Source of the DNA: Arthrobacter sp. cf158
GTDB taxonomy: Bacteria > Actinomycetota > Actinomycetes > Actinomycetales > Micrococcaceae
Reading direction: 5' to 3'
Assembly: GCF_900106835.1 (NCBI RefSeq)
Contig: NZ_FNNR01000004.1
Location: 416,809 to 480,808, forward strand
Length of the DNA: 64,000 bases
Position 1 is the first letter of the stretch. Each line of letters begins with the position of its first letter. The notes under the pieces were generated by a model. The model did no database searches. It saw nothing but the letters and a program-made list of their open reading frames with translations, and had not been told where the DNA came from. The position numbers and the translations under genes were made by a program. Below, in pieces: positions 15,556 through 24,745 of the stretch.

Positions 15556-16800
15556 TTAACGGCGCTTCTCCCGGGGTCCTGCAGGGTAACCGCCGCGCCT
15601 GCTGGCAATGATGATCACCAGCGCGATCGCCGTGGGGATTGCGGCCGCCAGCGGCACCAGTTGTGCCCCGACTGTGGTGAGGGCAAAGGCACCGTACACT
15701 GCTCCGACAGCAATGCCCAGCTGGATGGTGACCACCGTGAGGCCATTGGCAGCATCCTTGTGCTCACCTCCGGCACGGAGAATGGCCGCTTGGTTGTAGA
15801 TCCCCACGGCACCGAACGCGATTCCCCACAGGGTCATCAGCGCGAACGCGCCCACCCACGTGCCGCCCAGCGCGGGCAGCAGGGCAAAGGCAAGCGTCAA
15901 GAGTACGACGGCGGCAATCACCGACGCACGTGGACGGGAATCCGCGGTCATGCCCGCAATCCAGATGCCCACCAAGGAGGCGATGCCCACCACCGACAGG
16001 GAGATGCTGGTGGCGGATTCCGGCAACCCGGACGCGAGCAGGAACGGCGCTACGTAGGTGAACAGCGTGAAGTGGGCCAGCAGCAGCAACAGCGGCCAGG
16101 CAATGGCCACAGCGATCACTCCAGGCAGCTTCATGGCTGCGCGCAGGGATGGAGTCTTCTGGCTGGCATGGTCGTGCGCTCCGGGCAGCAGCCAGAAAGC
16201 CAACACAGCCAGCAGCGCACCCACACCGGCAAGGACCAGGAACGATGCACGCCAGGTCATGAGGGAGCCCATCAACGTACCAATGGGCGCTCCCACGGCC
16301 AGCGCGATGCTGTTGCCGCTGAACACCACAGCCATGGCTTTGCCCACGGAGTGCGCGGGAACAATGTGTGCCACATAGGGTGCCATGCTGGACCACAACA
16401 TGCCGTGAGCAATTCCGCCAAGGAGCCTTGCCCCAATCGCCCAGCCCAACGTGGGGCTCAGGGCAAGCAGGACGTTACTGAGGGCAAAGGCGAGCACCGT
16501 CGCGATCAGGAGCGTCTTCCGGGGAACCCGTCCGGCCAGGAAGCGGGACAACGGCAGGGCGGTGAAGACGATGATGGCCGCGTAGACCGCCGTCAGCGAA
16601 CCCACCGCCGACTCTTCAACTCCGAGGTCACGGCTGATTTGTGGGAGCAGCCCCGAGGGTAGGAGCTCGGTGGTCACGGCGGTGAAGCCAGCGGCGGCCA
16701 GGACAAGAAGCCCGCCCCACGGGATCTTCTTCGGTTGCTGCGTTTGGGCAGGCGTCGCCTCGGGTGATGGTGTTCCGACGACCAAAGGGTCCGGCTTCAA
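15556..16800 (-). CDS. MFS exporter of the DHA1 type
   Basis: A 414-residue MFS protein with twelve predicted membrane segments. TELLPSGLLPQISRDLGV in TM1 and LPLSRFLAGRVPRKTLL in loop 2-3 are typical of DHA1 drug or metabolite exporters of the AraJ/YdhP/PbuE branch. The TM5 antiporter-like stretch is AVGAPIGTLMG. The start is TTG at 16800 with GAGGAG six bases upstream; no earlier start fits as well. It stands alone between amt and the amidotransferase. The exported compound is unknown. Confidence 0.85.
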   Translation of the reverse strand: MKPDPLVVGTPSPEATPAQTQQPKKIPWGGLLVLAAAGFTAVTTELLPSGLLPQISRDLGVEESAVGSLTAVYAAIIVFTALPLSRFLAGRVPRKTLLIATVLAFALSNVLLALSPTLGWAIGARLLGGIAHGMLWSSMAPYVAHIVPAHSVGKAMAVVFSGNSIALAVGAPIGTLMGSLMTWRASFLVLAGVGALLAVLAFWLLPGAHDHASQKTPSLRAAMKLPGVIAVAIAWPLLLLLAHFTLFTYVAPFLLASGLPESATSISLSVVGIASLVGIWIAGMTADSRPRASVIAAVVLLTLAFALLPALGGTWVGAFALMTLWGIAFGAVGIYNQAAILRAGGEHKDAANGLTVVTIQLGIAVGAVYGAFALTTVGAQLVPLAAAIPTAIALVIIIASRRGGYPAGPREKRR

Positions 16801-16958
16801 AGATTGCTCCTCAGGGATGGGTCATGCTGGGGTGCTGTTTTAAGGGGGGTTCATACAACGCTAAGTGGCCACGGCGGCGGGAGGGAGTCTCTGCCAGAAA
16901 CCCCCTCCCGCTAGCAACACACTTTGTACGCCAGCCATTCCTCGCGCAGACTGGGCCT

Positions 16959-17690
16959 GTGAAGCCCTTCCTCTTGCTGGCCACCCGCGCCGAAGACGCC
17001 GCAGCCGATGACGAGTATCAGGCCTACCTCCGGTACTGCGGCCTGAAACCGGAGGAGCTGGTCCGTTTGCGGCTGGAATCCGAGCGTCTGCCGCCCCTTG
17101 AGCTGTCCGACTACTCCGGCGTGATCGTCGGCGGCAGCCCCTACACCTCCAGCGATCCTGTGGAGGAAAAGAGCGCAGACCAGATCCGCGTTGAGGCGGA
17201 ACTCTCAGGGCTGCTGGACCGGATCGTGGCTCAGGACTTCCCGTTCCTGGGCGCCTGCTACGGCGTCGGGACCTTGGGCGTGCATCAGGGAGCGGTCATT
17301 GACCGCCGTTTTGGTGAGCCCGTGGGGGCAACCGACATCATGTTGACCTCGGACGGGCAGCGCGACCCGTTGCTGCAGGGCGTCCCGCCCACGTTCGAGG
17401 CCTTCGTCGGACACAAAGAGGCATGCAGCCAATTGCCCCCGAACGCGGTGCTGTTGGCGAGTTCGGCGGCATGCCCGGTTCACATGTTCCGGATCAAGGA
17501 GAACCTGTACGCAACACAGTTCCACCCCGAACTGGATGCCGACGGTCTCATCACGCGCATCAACATCTATAAGAACGCCGGCTATTTCCCTCCGCACACA
17601 GCTGACGACCTCATCGAGACCGCCCGTCAATCATCAGTGACTGAGCCCATGCGTGTGCTCAGGAACTTCACGGAACGCTACGCCCGCTAG
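16959..17690 (+). CDS. Class I glutamine amidotransferase (GMP-synthase-like) protein
   Basis: A 243-residue stand-alone class I GATase domain. The nucleophile is C100 in LGACYGVG, and the partner H189/E191 lie in QFHPE. VIVGGSPYT gives the oxyanion-strand region. It should hydrolyse glutamine or a gamma-glutamyl compound; stand-alone members include gamma-glutamyl-polyamine hydrolases. The frame is open from 16764, but homology begins at the GTG at 16959. No Shine-Dalgarno is visible; TTGTAC (16924-16929) and CAGACT (16947-16952) could drive a leaderless mRNA. Confidence 0.8.
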   Translation: MKPFLLLATRAEDAAADDEYQAYLRYCGLKPEELVRLRLESERLPPLELSDYSGVIVGGSPYTSSDPVEEKSADQIRVEAELSGLLDRIVAQDFPFLGACYGVGTLGVHQGAVIDRRFGEPVGATDIMLTSDGQRDPLLQGVPPTFEAFVGHKEACSQLPPNAVLLASSAACPVHMFRIKENLYATQFHPELDADGLITRINIYKNAGYFPPHTADDLIETARQSSVTEPMRVLRNFTERYAR

Positions 17691-17697
17691 CCCCCTC

Positions 17698-17980
17698 GTT
17701 GTGGGGCCCGCTTTGCGCGCCTGGCGCTTGAAATAGGGCGCGGAGTGGGCCGGGCATTGTGGGGGTGGGTTTGTTGTGGGGCCTGGTGTGCGCGCCTGGC
17801 GCTTGAATTAGGGCGCGGAGTGGGCCGGGCATTGTGGGGTGGGTTTGTTGTGGGGCCTGGTGTGCGGGCCTGGTGCTTGAAATGGGGCGCGGAGTGGGCC
17901 TGGCATTGTGGGGTGGGTTTGTTGTGGGGCCTGCTTTGCGCCCCCGGCGTTCGAAGTAGCACGCAGAGTGGGCCTGGCAA
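17698..17980. repeat. Tandem array of 74-75-bp units, GTTGTGGGGCC family
   Basis: Four units begin with GTTGTGGGGCC at 17698, 17773, 17847 and 17921 (periods 75, 74, 74). The last is diverged and shorter. Each carries a GCGCGC-like centre, a GGGCGCGGAGTGGGCC-type right part and a GGTGGGTTT link. A single copy of the family stands at 43347-43409. The array fills the convergent gap between the amidotransferase and the FAD dehydrogenase; no gene is seen in 17691-18034. Confidence 0.85.
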
Positions 17981-17982
17981 CG

Positions 17983-18019
17983 CGAACGCCCGACGGCGGA
18001 AGTCGCCGTCGGGCGTTCG
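17983..18019. terminator. Strong hairpin terminator
   Basis: A 16-bp perfect stem, CGAACGCCCGACGGCG (17983-17998) with its complement (18004-18019), has a 5-nt loop. It lies 15 nt beyond the stop of the minus-strand FAD dehydrogenase and can stop both convergent transcripts. Confidence 0.8.
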
Positions 18020-18034
18020 TGCCCCGAAGAGCGG

Positions 18035-19663
18035 CTACGTGAGCCGGGCCGCCAGGTCCTCGCCCACCGCGAAAGCCCGCGTGATCGCCGAGCCCAGGGT
18101 TGCGCCGCCGCCGGGATAGTTGTTGCGGAAGACCCCGGCTGAAACGTTGCCCGCCGCATAGAGTCCCGGAATCACCTGTTGCCGATGGTCCAGCACGCGC
18201 CCGTCGAAGTCCGTAGCCAGCCCGCCGGACGTGCCCAGCACCCCGGCATGGATGGGAACGGCGTAGAACGGTGCCGCCCTCAGGGGCGCCAGGCAGGGGT
18301 TGGGGGTGTTCCCGGCATCGCCCAAGAAGCAGTCCTGCGGAGTGGCACCCCTGCCGAACTCGGTGTCCACGCCCACTGCGGCGTCGGCGTTGAACCGGGC
18401 AACCGTGCCAGCGAGTCCGGCCGGATTGATGCCCACTTCCTGGGCCAACAGCTCCAACGTGGGCGCGGACACCATCCACTCGGATGCCAAGCCCGGCGTC
18501 GAACCGGCCACCGGGTACTTGCCGAGGTACTTCGCGTCGAACACCAACCACGCAGGATTGTTCTGCTGCCTGCCGGTGTGTGGATTGATGGACGCGAAGA
18601 CCCTGCTGGCATCGTGATAGTTGAGGGCCTCGTTCACAAAACGGCGCCCGTCGCTGTTCACTGTGATGGACCCAGGAAGCGTCATCTCCACGTTCCCCAT
18701 ACGGCCCGACCGCCGCTCGTCGTACTGATGGGCCGCCGTCGAAATAACGGGGACACCCCACACTGCGGACATGTCCTCCACAGCCGCGCCGGCTGTGAGT
18801 CCGAGTTCCAGGCCGTCGCCTTCGTTGGACGGTGCACTGATGGGCGTCACAGGGTGGGGGAGGAAAGCTTTGCGGAGCCGCGGGTTCCATTCGAAGCCGC
18901 CGGAGGCAATCACGACGGCGGTCGCGGCCACGTGCGCTCCGGCCGCGGTTCCGCCGAGGGTCACCTGCCATCCAGCATCCGTGCGCCACAATTCCTCCAC
19001 AGGACTGGCCGCAACGATGTGAACGCCACGGTCCACAGCGCTCGCGAGGAGGCTCCCGACGAGTGCACCACCCATGGTCCGGATACCTGTGGAGGCCCGG
19101 CGTTCCAGCAACGATGGGTCGGCAGCGCGACCGTTGAGTTCATCGCGCTCGGTCATGGTGAGCAGCGGGAAATAGGACGATGGCCGGATCAGCTCAGAGA
19201 GGCCGGGGTATGCACGCGGATCGAACGCGCTATTGTCCAGACCCCTGCCACCGTTCGCGGCCCCCTTCCATTCCATGTGGTAGTCCGGCCGCGCGATGGG
19301 AATCATGGACACCTTGGTGTTCACGTTGAGGAACTCCACGGCCCGCGGCGCTGTGGACACGTACCATTCGATCTCCCCGGCGGTCATCACGTGCCCGGCC
19401 GCCTCCGAGAGGTAAGCGACGGCGTCGGCATGGCTGTCCTGGTACCCCGCAGCCTGGGCGAGGTGGTTGTTTGGTGCCCACATGACGCCACCGCCGGCCG
19501 CCGTCGTGCCACCCAGCAGGGCCGCCTTCTCAACAACCAAGGCGCTGAGTCCGGCATCAGCTGCGCGGACGGCAGCAACCAGCCCTGCTGCGCCACTGCC
19601 CATGATCACGACGTCGTAGCTCGCGTTGAGTTGCTCGGGTGCGGTGAGGATAGGGGTGCTCAT
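18035..19663 (-). CDS. FAD-dependent dehydrogenase (3-ketosteroid dehydrogenase/fumarate reductase flavoprotein family)
   Basis: A 542-residue flavoprotein. The dinucleotide-binding motif is VVIMGSGAAGLVAAVRA (about residues 18-34), followed by the acidic strand end VVEK. The substrate-domain block is near the middle, and the C-terminal FAD motif includes GLYAAGNVSAGVF. The family covers Delta1-ketosteroid dehydrogenases, fumarate and urocanate reductases, and enzymes that desaturate cyclic ketones. It is the last gene of a YciI-ADH-FAD operon; the ATGA overlap with the ADH stop shows coupling. A second, related flavoprotein lies at 28988-30757. Which direction it works is unknown. Confidence 0.85.
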   Translation of the reverse strand: MSTPILTAPEQLNASYDVVIMGSGAAGLVAAVRAADAGLSALVVEKAALLGGTTAAGGGVMWAPNNHLAQAAGYQDSHADAVAYLSEAAGHVMTAGEIEWYVSTAPRAVEFLNVNTKVSMIPIARPDYHMEWKGAANGGRGLDNSAFDPRAYPGLSELIRPSSYFPLLTMTERDELNGRAADPSLLERRASTGIRTMGGALVGSLLASAVDRGVHIVAASPVEELWRTDAGWQVTLGGTAAGAHVAATAVVIASGGFEWNPRLRKAFLPHPVTPISAPSNEGDGLELGLTAGAAVEDMSAVWGVPVISTAAHQYDERRSGRMGNVEMTLPGSITVNSDGRRFVNEALNYHDASRVFASINPHTGRQQNNPAWLVFDAKYLGKYPVAGSTPGLASEWMVSAPTLELLAQEVGINPAGLAGTVARFNADAAVGVDTEFGRGATPQDCFLGDAGNTPNPCLAPLRAAPFYAVPIHAGVLGTSGGLATDFDGRVLDHRQQVIPGLYAAGNVSAGVFRNNYPGGGATLGSAITRAFAVGEDLAARLT

Positions 19664-20709
19664 GCGGTGGTTCCTGCCGGCATCCCGATGAGGATCTTGC
19701 CGATTTTCTCCGTGCGTCCTTGCATCAGACGGAAGGCCTGCTGAAGATCCGCGAAGGCGAAACGGTGGGTCATGAGGGCACGGGCCTGCCCGGGGTGGCG
19801 CGCCAGCAATGCGAGGCCGTCCGGGATGAGGTTCAGGCTCATGCGGCTGCCCATGATGTCCAGTTCCTTGTAAGGGATGTCCTTCATGGAAACGTTCGCC
19901 TGCCTGGGCGAAATGCCTACTTGGACGATCCTTCCCGCACTGGCCACCAGCCTGATGGCATTCTCCAACGAGGACGGAACGCCTGTGGCCTCGATGACCA
20001 GCTGGGGCCCGTAGCCATCGGTGAGTGCAGCCAACCGAGGTCCTTGATGTGTGTCCGGGAAGTCTGTGCCAGGGGTGACCAGCAGGGTCTCAGTGGCGCC
20101 GAATTCGACGGCGAGGTCCAAGCGGTGCTGCTCGGTATCGGCGCAGACCACGGTGACTCCGAGTTCTGCCAGATACAGCGTGGCTAACAAACCGATGGGA
20201 CCGCTGCCCAGCACCAGCGCGGTTTCCCCGGCCTGGGGCCGTCCGCGGTTGACTGCCTGCATGGCGATGGACGCGGGTTCTCCCATGGCAGCGATGTCCA
20301 GCGGAAGCTCGTCCGGCACCGGGCAGAGCTTGTCCAGGGGGACGCTGATCAGTTCAGTGAGTGCCCCGTCCGAGTAGCATCCCAGGCAACCCACGTTTTG
20401 GCAGACGTTATAGCGGCCCGTCAGGCACGGGCGGCACTTGCCGCAAAAGATGATGGGATTGACTGACACCCGGGAACCGACGCTGAAATGATGGGCATCC
20501 TCTGGTGCGAGTGCCTCCACGATGCCGGAAAATTCATGCCCTTGGATGAGCGGCAAATCGGTGGGGTAGTCGTCCTCCCAGATGTGGAGGTCGGTGCCGC
20601 AGAGGGTGACGTTGTGGACCCGGACCAGGGCGTGGCCTGGTTGAAGGGTGGGCGCAGGGGAGTCCCGGAATTCAATGGTTTCTTTGGAGACGGTGACAGC
20701 GGACAGCAT
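19660..20709 (-). CDS. Zinc-dependent medium-chain alcohol dehydrogenase
   Basis: A 349-residue MDR dehydrogenase of the sorbitol/threonine/galactitol dehydrogenase type. Catalytic zinc ligands are C37 (LCGTD) and H58/E59 (GHEF). The structural zinc cysteines are C89, C92, C95 and C103. The NAD(P) fold has GSGPIGLLATLYLAELG. It should oxidise a secondary alcohol, typically a polyol or cyclitol, to a ketone with NAD(P). It sits 9 nt after the YciI gene and overlaps the flavoprotein start by 4 nt. In this context it may make the ketone that the flavoprotein acts on. Confidence 0.88.
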   Translation of the reverse strand: MLSAVTVSKETIEFRDSPAPTLQPGHALVRVHNVTLCGTDLHIWEDDYPTDLPLIQGHEFSGIVEALAPEDAHHFSVGSRVSVNPIIFCGKCRPCLTGRYNVCQNVGCLGCYSDGALTELISVPLDKLCPVPDELPLDIAAMGEPASIAMQAVNRGRPQAGETALVLGSGPIGLLATLYLAELGVTVVCADTEQHRLDLAVEFGATETLLVTPGTDFPDTHQGPRLAALTDGYGPQLVIEATGVPSSLENAIRLVASAGRIVQVGISPRQANVSMKDIPYKELDIMGSRMSLNLIPDGLALLARHPGQARALMTHRFAFADLQQAFRLMQGRTEKIGKILIGMPAGTTA

Positions 20710-20718
20710 TCCGGGACC

Positions 20719-21051
20719 TCAGACCTGCGCCGTAGCTTGGCCCGCGGGCTGAGCGTCCTGCACCACAGGCTCGGCACCGAAGAAGATGTTCCACTGGCGC
20801 ACAGTGCGTTCCTGGATGAGCCCGGCCTCATGGAACGGGTCCTGGTCCATGAGCGCTTCGACGTCGGCCTTGGAATCCCCGGCAATGATCAACAGGGCGC
20901 CGGGAGTTTCCTCCGGACCGAAAGGTCCGCTCTTGAGGAGGCGACCGCCGTCGAACTGGGCTTTGAGGAACTCGACATGAGACGGGCGGACCGTGTCCCG
21001 CCGCGCGGACGTGGATTCTGAATAGGCGTAGGTAACAGCGAAAGTGGCCAT
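20719..21051 (-). CDS. YciI-family protein
   Basis: A 110-residue alpha/beta dimeric ferredoxin-like protein with family features HVEFLKAQFDGGRLLKSGPFG (in part) and DPFHEAGL. YciI proteins resemble muconolactone isomerase; a His-Asp pair is often proposed as catalytic. A good Shine-Dalgarno (AGAGGA) precedes the ATG. It is the first gene of the minus-strand catabolic operon. A small lactone or enol isomerase role fits the setting but is not shown by the sequence. Confidence 0.82.
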   Translation of the reverse strand: MATFAVTYAYSESTSARRDTVRPSHVEFLKAQFDGGRLLKSGPFGPEETPGALLIIAGDSKADVEALMDQDPFHEAGLIQERTVRQWNIFFGAEPVVQDAQPAGQATAQV

Positions 21052-21139
21052 GAGGTTGTCCTCTTCATTGAGTGGGTGGGGCTCTCCTCAATGCTGGGCA
21101 CGCAATTAGATCTTGTCCAATACTTAGTTGGTCAAAAAC

Positions 21140-21158
21140 TATGTGCCAAATTCACATA
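21140..21158. promoter_or_regulatory. LysR-type operator candidate
   Basis: TATGTG-ccaaatt-CACATA has perfect 6-bp arms in the AT-rich gap between the LysR gene and the YciI operon. It lies about 90 nt upstream of the YciI start, a usual position for a LysR recognition site. Confidence 0.45.
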
Positions 21159-21162
21159 ATGA

Positions 21163-22059
21163 CTAGATGGCGGGCGTGGGTAGCACTTCTTCGGCCAGCA
21201 GCAGTGCTGCCCGGAGCGCCGGGGTCAAAGCTCCCGGGTTCCAAGCCAGTCCGGAGAGCAGCAGGACGTCGTCGCCGTCGAGCGGCAGAAAAACGGTGCC
21301 GGCGGGCATGATTCCCTCGATCGATGCCGGCATGAGACTGATCCCCACGCCGCTGGCCACCAAGGAGAGCGCTGTGTACGGGTCGGCTACTTCCTGGCTG
21401 ATCCTCGGGCGGAAACCGGCGGCAGCACAGGCCGATAGGGTGACTTCCCGCAGGGTGGATCCCTGGGCAGCGGGCATGGTGATGAAGGGGTCCCCGGCAA
21501 GCTCGCTGATGTCCACCGAAGACCGGGCCGCAAGCGGGTGATCCGTTGGCAAAGTGACGCCCAAACGTTCGGTCGCGATCCGACGGGTGGCCAAGGACGG
21601 GGCGTCCACCGGCAGACCGATGAAGGCAAGGTCCAGTGCGCCGTTGCCCAGTTGCTGAAGAGCTTCCTGGGTCAGTAATCCGCCGTGCAAGCTCACCTCC
21701 AGCTGCGGGTACTGCTGGCGTAAAGCGCGGGTCAGCGGTGGGAGCGTGGTGTGGTTCAACGCCCCGGAAAAACCGATGGCGAGCTTGCCATAGACAGTCC
21801 CGGAACCAGCACTCACCGCCCTCTGCGCCAGGTCCACTTCTTCAAGGATTCTGCGGGCATGCGGCAGGAGTGAATGGCCTGCCGTGGTGAGGGTGACGGA
21901 TCTGGTGTTGCGTTCAAAGAGCGCCGCACCCAGGCCCTTTTCGAGCTTCTTGATGGTCTGGCTGAGTGGCGATTGCGCCATCCGGAGCCGCTCCGCTGCA
22001 CGGCCGAAATGCAATTCCTCGGCCACAGCCAGGAAGGCCTCAATTTGCCGCAGTTCCAC
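21163..22059 (-). CDS. LysR-family transcriptional regulator
   Basis: A 298-residue LysR protein. The N-terminal winged helix is ELRQIEAFLAVAEELHFGRA with AAERLRMAQSPLSQTIKKLE. The effector domain runs from about residue 90 and contains GDPFITMPAAQGSTL, typical of aromatic or organic-acid sensors. I chose the GTG at 22059 because GGGAGG lies 5 nt upstream and family homology starts here; the frame is open to 22257 through low-complexity sequence. It is divergent from the IclR gene (130 nt) and lies upstream of the YciI-ADH-FAD operon, its likely target. Confidence 0.9.
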   Translation of the reverse strand: MELRQIEAFLAVAEELHFGRAAERLRMAQSPLSQTIKKLEKGLGAALFERNTRSVTLTTAGHSLLPHARRILEEVDLAQRAVSAGSGTVYGKLAIGFSGALNHTTLPPLTRALRQQYPQLEVSLHGGLLTQEALQQLGNGALDLAFIGLPVDAPSLATRRIATERLGVTLPTDHPLAARSSVDISELAGDPFITMPAAQGSTLREVTLSACAAAGFRPRISQEVADPYTALSLVASGVGISLMPASIEGIMPAGTVFLPLDGDDVLLLSGLAWNPGALTPALRAALLLAEEVLPTPAI

Positions 22060-22189
22060 GTTGCCTCCCAGATTTTCCGAGTCCAGTGCAAGGCTATATT
22101 GGGTTTCACGCCGGGGTGGCCGGGGTGGCCGTGGCGGCCGGGAGGTCCGGGTGGCCGGGGCAAGAGCCGGGGGATCAAAAGGAGGCATC

Positions 22190-22996
22190 GTGGCAAACTC
22201 GGCGTCGGGGGAGTCCGTCATTGAGCGGGTTGTAAAAATCATGGATGCGTTCTCCAAGGGTCAGCCTTGGCTTCCGCTCAAGGAGCTGGTCCGGATGACC
22301 GGGATGTCCAGCAGTACCGTGCACCGGCTGGCCATGGACCTGGCGGCCAACGGCCTCCTGGAACGCAACGCGTCGGGTGAATTCGGCGTTGGCATGAAAA
22401 TGTGGGAGCTGGCCTCTCGAAGCAATCCGCTGGAGGAGTTCAGGCGCCGGGGGCTGCCCTTCCTGGAGGGTGTCCATGCGGCGGTCCGGGAGCATGTGGC
22501 TCTGTCGATTCCGGATGTGGAAACCGGCAGCGTGCTGTACCTGGAGCGTCTGGACAGGCACGGAACCGTCATGAACCTGGCCGAGGTAGCCGGGCGCCTG
22601 GACATCCACACCACCTCCTCCGGGATGGCCATGATGGCGCACATGCCGGGCTGGGTCCAGGACCGCTTCCTGGCCAGGCGGTTGGAGAAGACCACGCCCG
22701 CCGCGGAAACGGATCCCGCGAAGATCCGCAGCCACCTCGCCTTGATCCGCGAGCGTGGCTACGCCCGGCTGGTAGGGGTCCTTGTTGCGGAGAACACGGC
22801 CTATTCCGTGCCCGTGTTTGGCCAGGGTCAAGCCGTCATAGGTGCCATTTCCGTCGTCGTGCCTTCTGTGGATGAAGACGCGGGGCTGATTTTGCCCGTG
22901 CTGGTGGCCGCAGGCCGCGGCCTCTCACGCACCATGGGAGCTGAACGCCGTCCGTACGGCTCGCGTCCGTGGTTGTCTCCGGCCGGGCCTGCTTAG
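22190..22996 (+). CDS. IclR-family transcriptional regulator
   Basis: A 268-residue IclR protein: N-terminal helix-turn-helix (VIERVVKIMDAFS and MSSSTVHRLAMDLAANGLLE) and C-terminal effector domain (TSSGMAMMAHMPGW, then RERGYARLVGVLV). GGAGG (22181-22185) precedes the GTG at 22190, fixing the start; the longer open frame upstream is a GC-rich repeat region. It is transcribed toward the MHS permease operon, and a palindrome follows its stop codon. Likely role: repressor or activator of the permease operon. Confidence 0.9.
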   Translation: MANSASGESVIERVVKIMDAFSKGQPWLPLKELVRMTGMSSSTVHRLAMDLAANGLLERNASGEFGVGMKMWELASRSNPLEEFRRRGLPFLEGVHAAVREHVALSIPDVETGSVLYLERLDRHGTVMNLAEVAGRLDIHTTSSGMAMMAHMPGWVQDRFLARRLEKTTPAAETDPAKIRSHLALIRERGYARLVGVLVAENTAYSVPVFGQGQAVIGAISVVVPSVDEDAGLILPVLVAAGRGLSRTMGAERRPYGSRPWLSPAGPA

Positions 22997-23003
22997 TCCA
23001 ATA

Positions 23004-23018
23004 TCCCGTTCAACGGGA
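23004..23018. promoter_or_regulatory. Palindrome after the IclR gene
   Basis: TCCCGTT-c-AACGGGA is a perfect 15-nt palindrome starting 8 nt after the IclR stop and about 213 nt before the MHS permease. IclR operators are short GC-edged palindromes, so this may be the operator of the permease operon; a weak terminator is the alternative. The rest of 23019-23230 holds no gene. Confidence 0.4.
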
Positions 23019-23230
23019 AGAGTCCCCTCAGCGTGTGACCTGAGTCCTACAGTCGATCCCAGAGGAACAATCGCCTGTGATCTGGAGCACATATCCCGGA
23101 GTCGTTATCAACGGCCACCGGATGGGCTGCACAACAAAGCGGCAGCCGGCGATCCGGGCCTCATCTAATTCTTTGCCGGGCAAGGCACCATGGCGGTGCC
23201 CCTTCCCGCGGCACTCAATGAGGAGACAGT

Positions 23231-24595
23231 ATGGGATACGTGCAGCAGCACTCGCCCTCCGACGTCAACAACACGGCAGCGCCTGTTGAACACGTCAAAA
23301 TGCCGAAGAAGGCGGCACTCGCCTCCTTCCTTGGATCCACCTTGGAGTACTACGACTTCTTCATCTATGGCACGGCCGCAGCGCTGATCTTCCCCAAGAT
23401 CTTCTTCCCGGGCGGCGACCCCGTGGTAGCGCTGCTTGGAGCCATGGCTACGTTCGGTGTCGGCTACCTCGCCCGGCCTCTGGGTGGGCTCGTGATGAGC
23501 CACTACGGCGACAAGATTGGCCGTAAGCAGGCACTGATGGTGACCCTGGTGATCATGGGCGTCGCCTCGATTGGCATCGGCTTCCTCCCCACCTATGGGC
23601 AGATTGGCTACTGGGCAACGGCGTTGTTGCTGGTGGGCCGGCTGGCACAGGGATTCTCCGCCGGAGCCGAAGCTGCCGGCGCCTCGACGCTCACCATGGA
23701 GCATTCGCCGGAAGGCCGCCGTGCCTTCTTCACCAGCTTCGTCATGACTGGTTACGCCTCGGGAATGGTGCTCTCCACCATCGTCTTTATTCCGTTGGCG
23801 GCTCTGCCGGAGGAACAGCTTCTGAGCTGGGGCTGGCGTGTACCGTTCTGGCTCTCGGTAGTGGTCCTCGCCGTGGCTTACTGGATCCGGACCCGCCTGG
23901 ATGAGCCCCCGGTCTTCGAAGACATCGTGGAGCACAACAAACCCAAAGCGATCCCCGCCGTCGCAGTGTTGAAGACGCAATGGCGCGACGTCCTGCGTGT
24001 TGGCGTGGTGATGCTCTTTTCGGTCATGCAGACCACTTTCACGGTGTACGCCCTGGCCTATGCCACCGGACCGGCCGTGGGCATCGACCGAACCCTCATG
24101 CTTACCGTCAACGCTGTGACCATCGGCCTCTCCATGGTGACCATTCCCATCTCCGCAATGATCTCGGACCGCATCGGCCGGAAGAAGGTCCTGCTGGTGG
24201 GAGCCCTGGGCTGCGCACTGACCACCGTCGGATACTTCTGGGCCATCAGCGAGCAGAACATCGCCTTGATCTTCCTGTTCGGCTTCCTGAACATGACGGT
24301 CTTCTACTCCTGCTGGAACGGTGTGTGGACTGTGTTCTTCCCGGAGATGTTCCCGGCCGCGGTCCGCTACTCCGGGATGGCGATCGGCAGCCAGATCGGC
24401 CTGATCCTGGCTGGCTTCGCACCGGCCATCGCAACGCTGCTGGCACAGCCCGGTCCCAACGGCTGGATGCCCGTGGCCGGCTTCACCATCCTCTGCCTGG
24501 CGGCTTCTGCGATCGCCATCATGACAGCCCGCGAGACCTACAACGTCCCGCTGGAGGACCTCGGTAAGCCGCGCAGCGCGCAGGTAAACAGCTAA
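23231..24595 (+). CDS. MFS metabolite:H+ symporter (MHS family)
   Basis: A 454-residue permease of the MHS family (relatives: shikimate ShiA, proline/betaine ProP, citrate and dicarboxylate carriers). Hallmarks are FLGSTLEYYDFFIYGTAAAL in TM1, HYGDKIGRKQAL in loop 2-3 and RLAQGFSAGAEAAGAS in TM4. It takes up an organic acid or polyol with protons. GAGGAG lies 9 nt before the ATG. It is the first gene of a five-gene plus-strand operon, so its substrate is probably the one degraded by the following enzymes. Confidence 0.9.
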   Translation: MGYVQQHSPSDVNNTAAPVEHVKMPKKAALASFLGSTLEYYDFFIYGTAAALIFPKIFFPGGDPVVALLGAMATFGVGYLARPLGGLVMSHYGDKIGRKQALMVTLVIMGVASIGIGFLPTYGQIGYWATALLLVGRLAQGFSAGAEAAGASTLTMEHSPEGRRAFFTSFVMTGYASGMVLSTIVFIPLAALPEEQLLSWGWRVPFWLSVVVLAVAYWIRTRLDEPPVFEDIVEHNKPKAIPAVAVLKTQWRDVLRVGVVMLFSVMQTTFTVYALAYATGPAVGIDRTLMLTVNAVTIGLSMVTIPISAMISDRIGRKKVLLVGALGCALTTVGYFWAISEQNIALIFLFGFLNMTVFYSCWNGVWTVFFPEMFPAAVRYSGMAIGSQIGLILAGFAPAIATLLAQPGPNGWMPVAGFTILCLAASAIAIMTARETYNVPLEDLGKPRSAQVNS

Positions 24596-24603
24596 AGCAC
24601 GAC

Positions 24604-24710
24604 GCCGGGCGGCACCTCCCAGCCGCCCGGCACCTGGCCGGCACCCACTTCGAGCCGCCAGCACCCTCCGTCCGCCAGCCCTCAAGCAAGACCCAGCCCT
24701 CAAGCAAGAC
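24604..24710 (+). repeat. Short hairpin and 18-bp direct repeat between permease and Gfo/Idh gene
   Basis: GCCGGGCGGC (24604-24613) pairs with 24622-24631 in a 10-bp stem just after the permease stop; it could attenuate transcription inside the operon. Downstream, an 18-bp unit, CCAGCCCTCAAGCAAGAC, is repeated in tandem at 24675-24692 and 24693-24710. Confidence 0.6.
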
Positions 24711-24745
24711 CCAGCAACCACCCAGTCCGAAAGTTGGATACCCCC

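Noticed and set aside
17698..17980. Possible CRISPR or attachment array
   Set aside because: Whole 74-bp units are similar throughout, so there are no unique spacers; no integrase or cas gene is present.
18179..19744. 521-codon open frame antisense to the FAD dehydrogenase
   Set aside because: The minus-strand protein has full FAD motifs and operon overlaps; the antisense frame is His/Gly/Arg-rich without a fold pattern.
23165..24721. 518-codon open frame antisense to the MHS permease
   Set aside because: The plus-strand protein is a clear MHS permease. The antisense frame has only the His/Asp/Gly bias expected of a shadow of membrane-protein codons.
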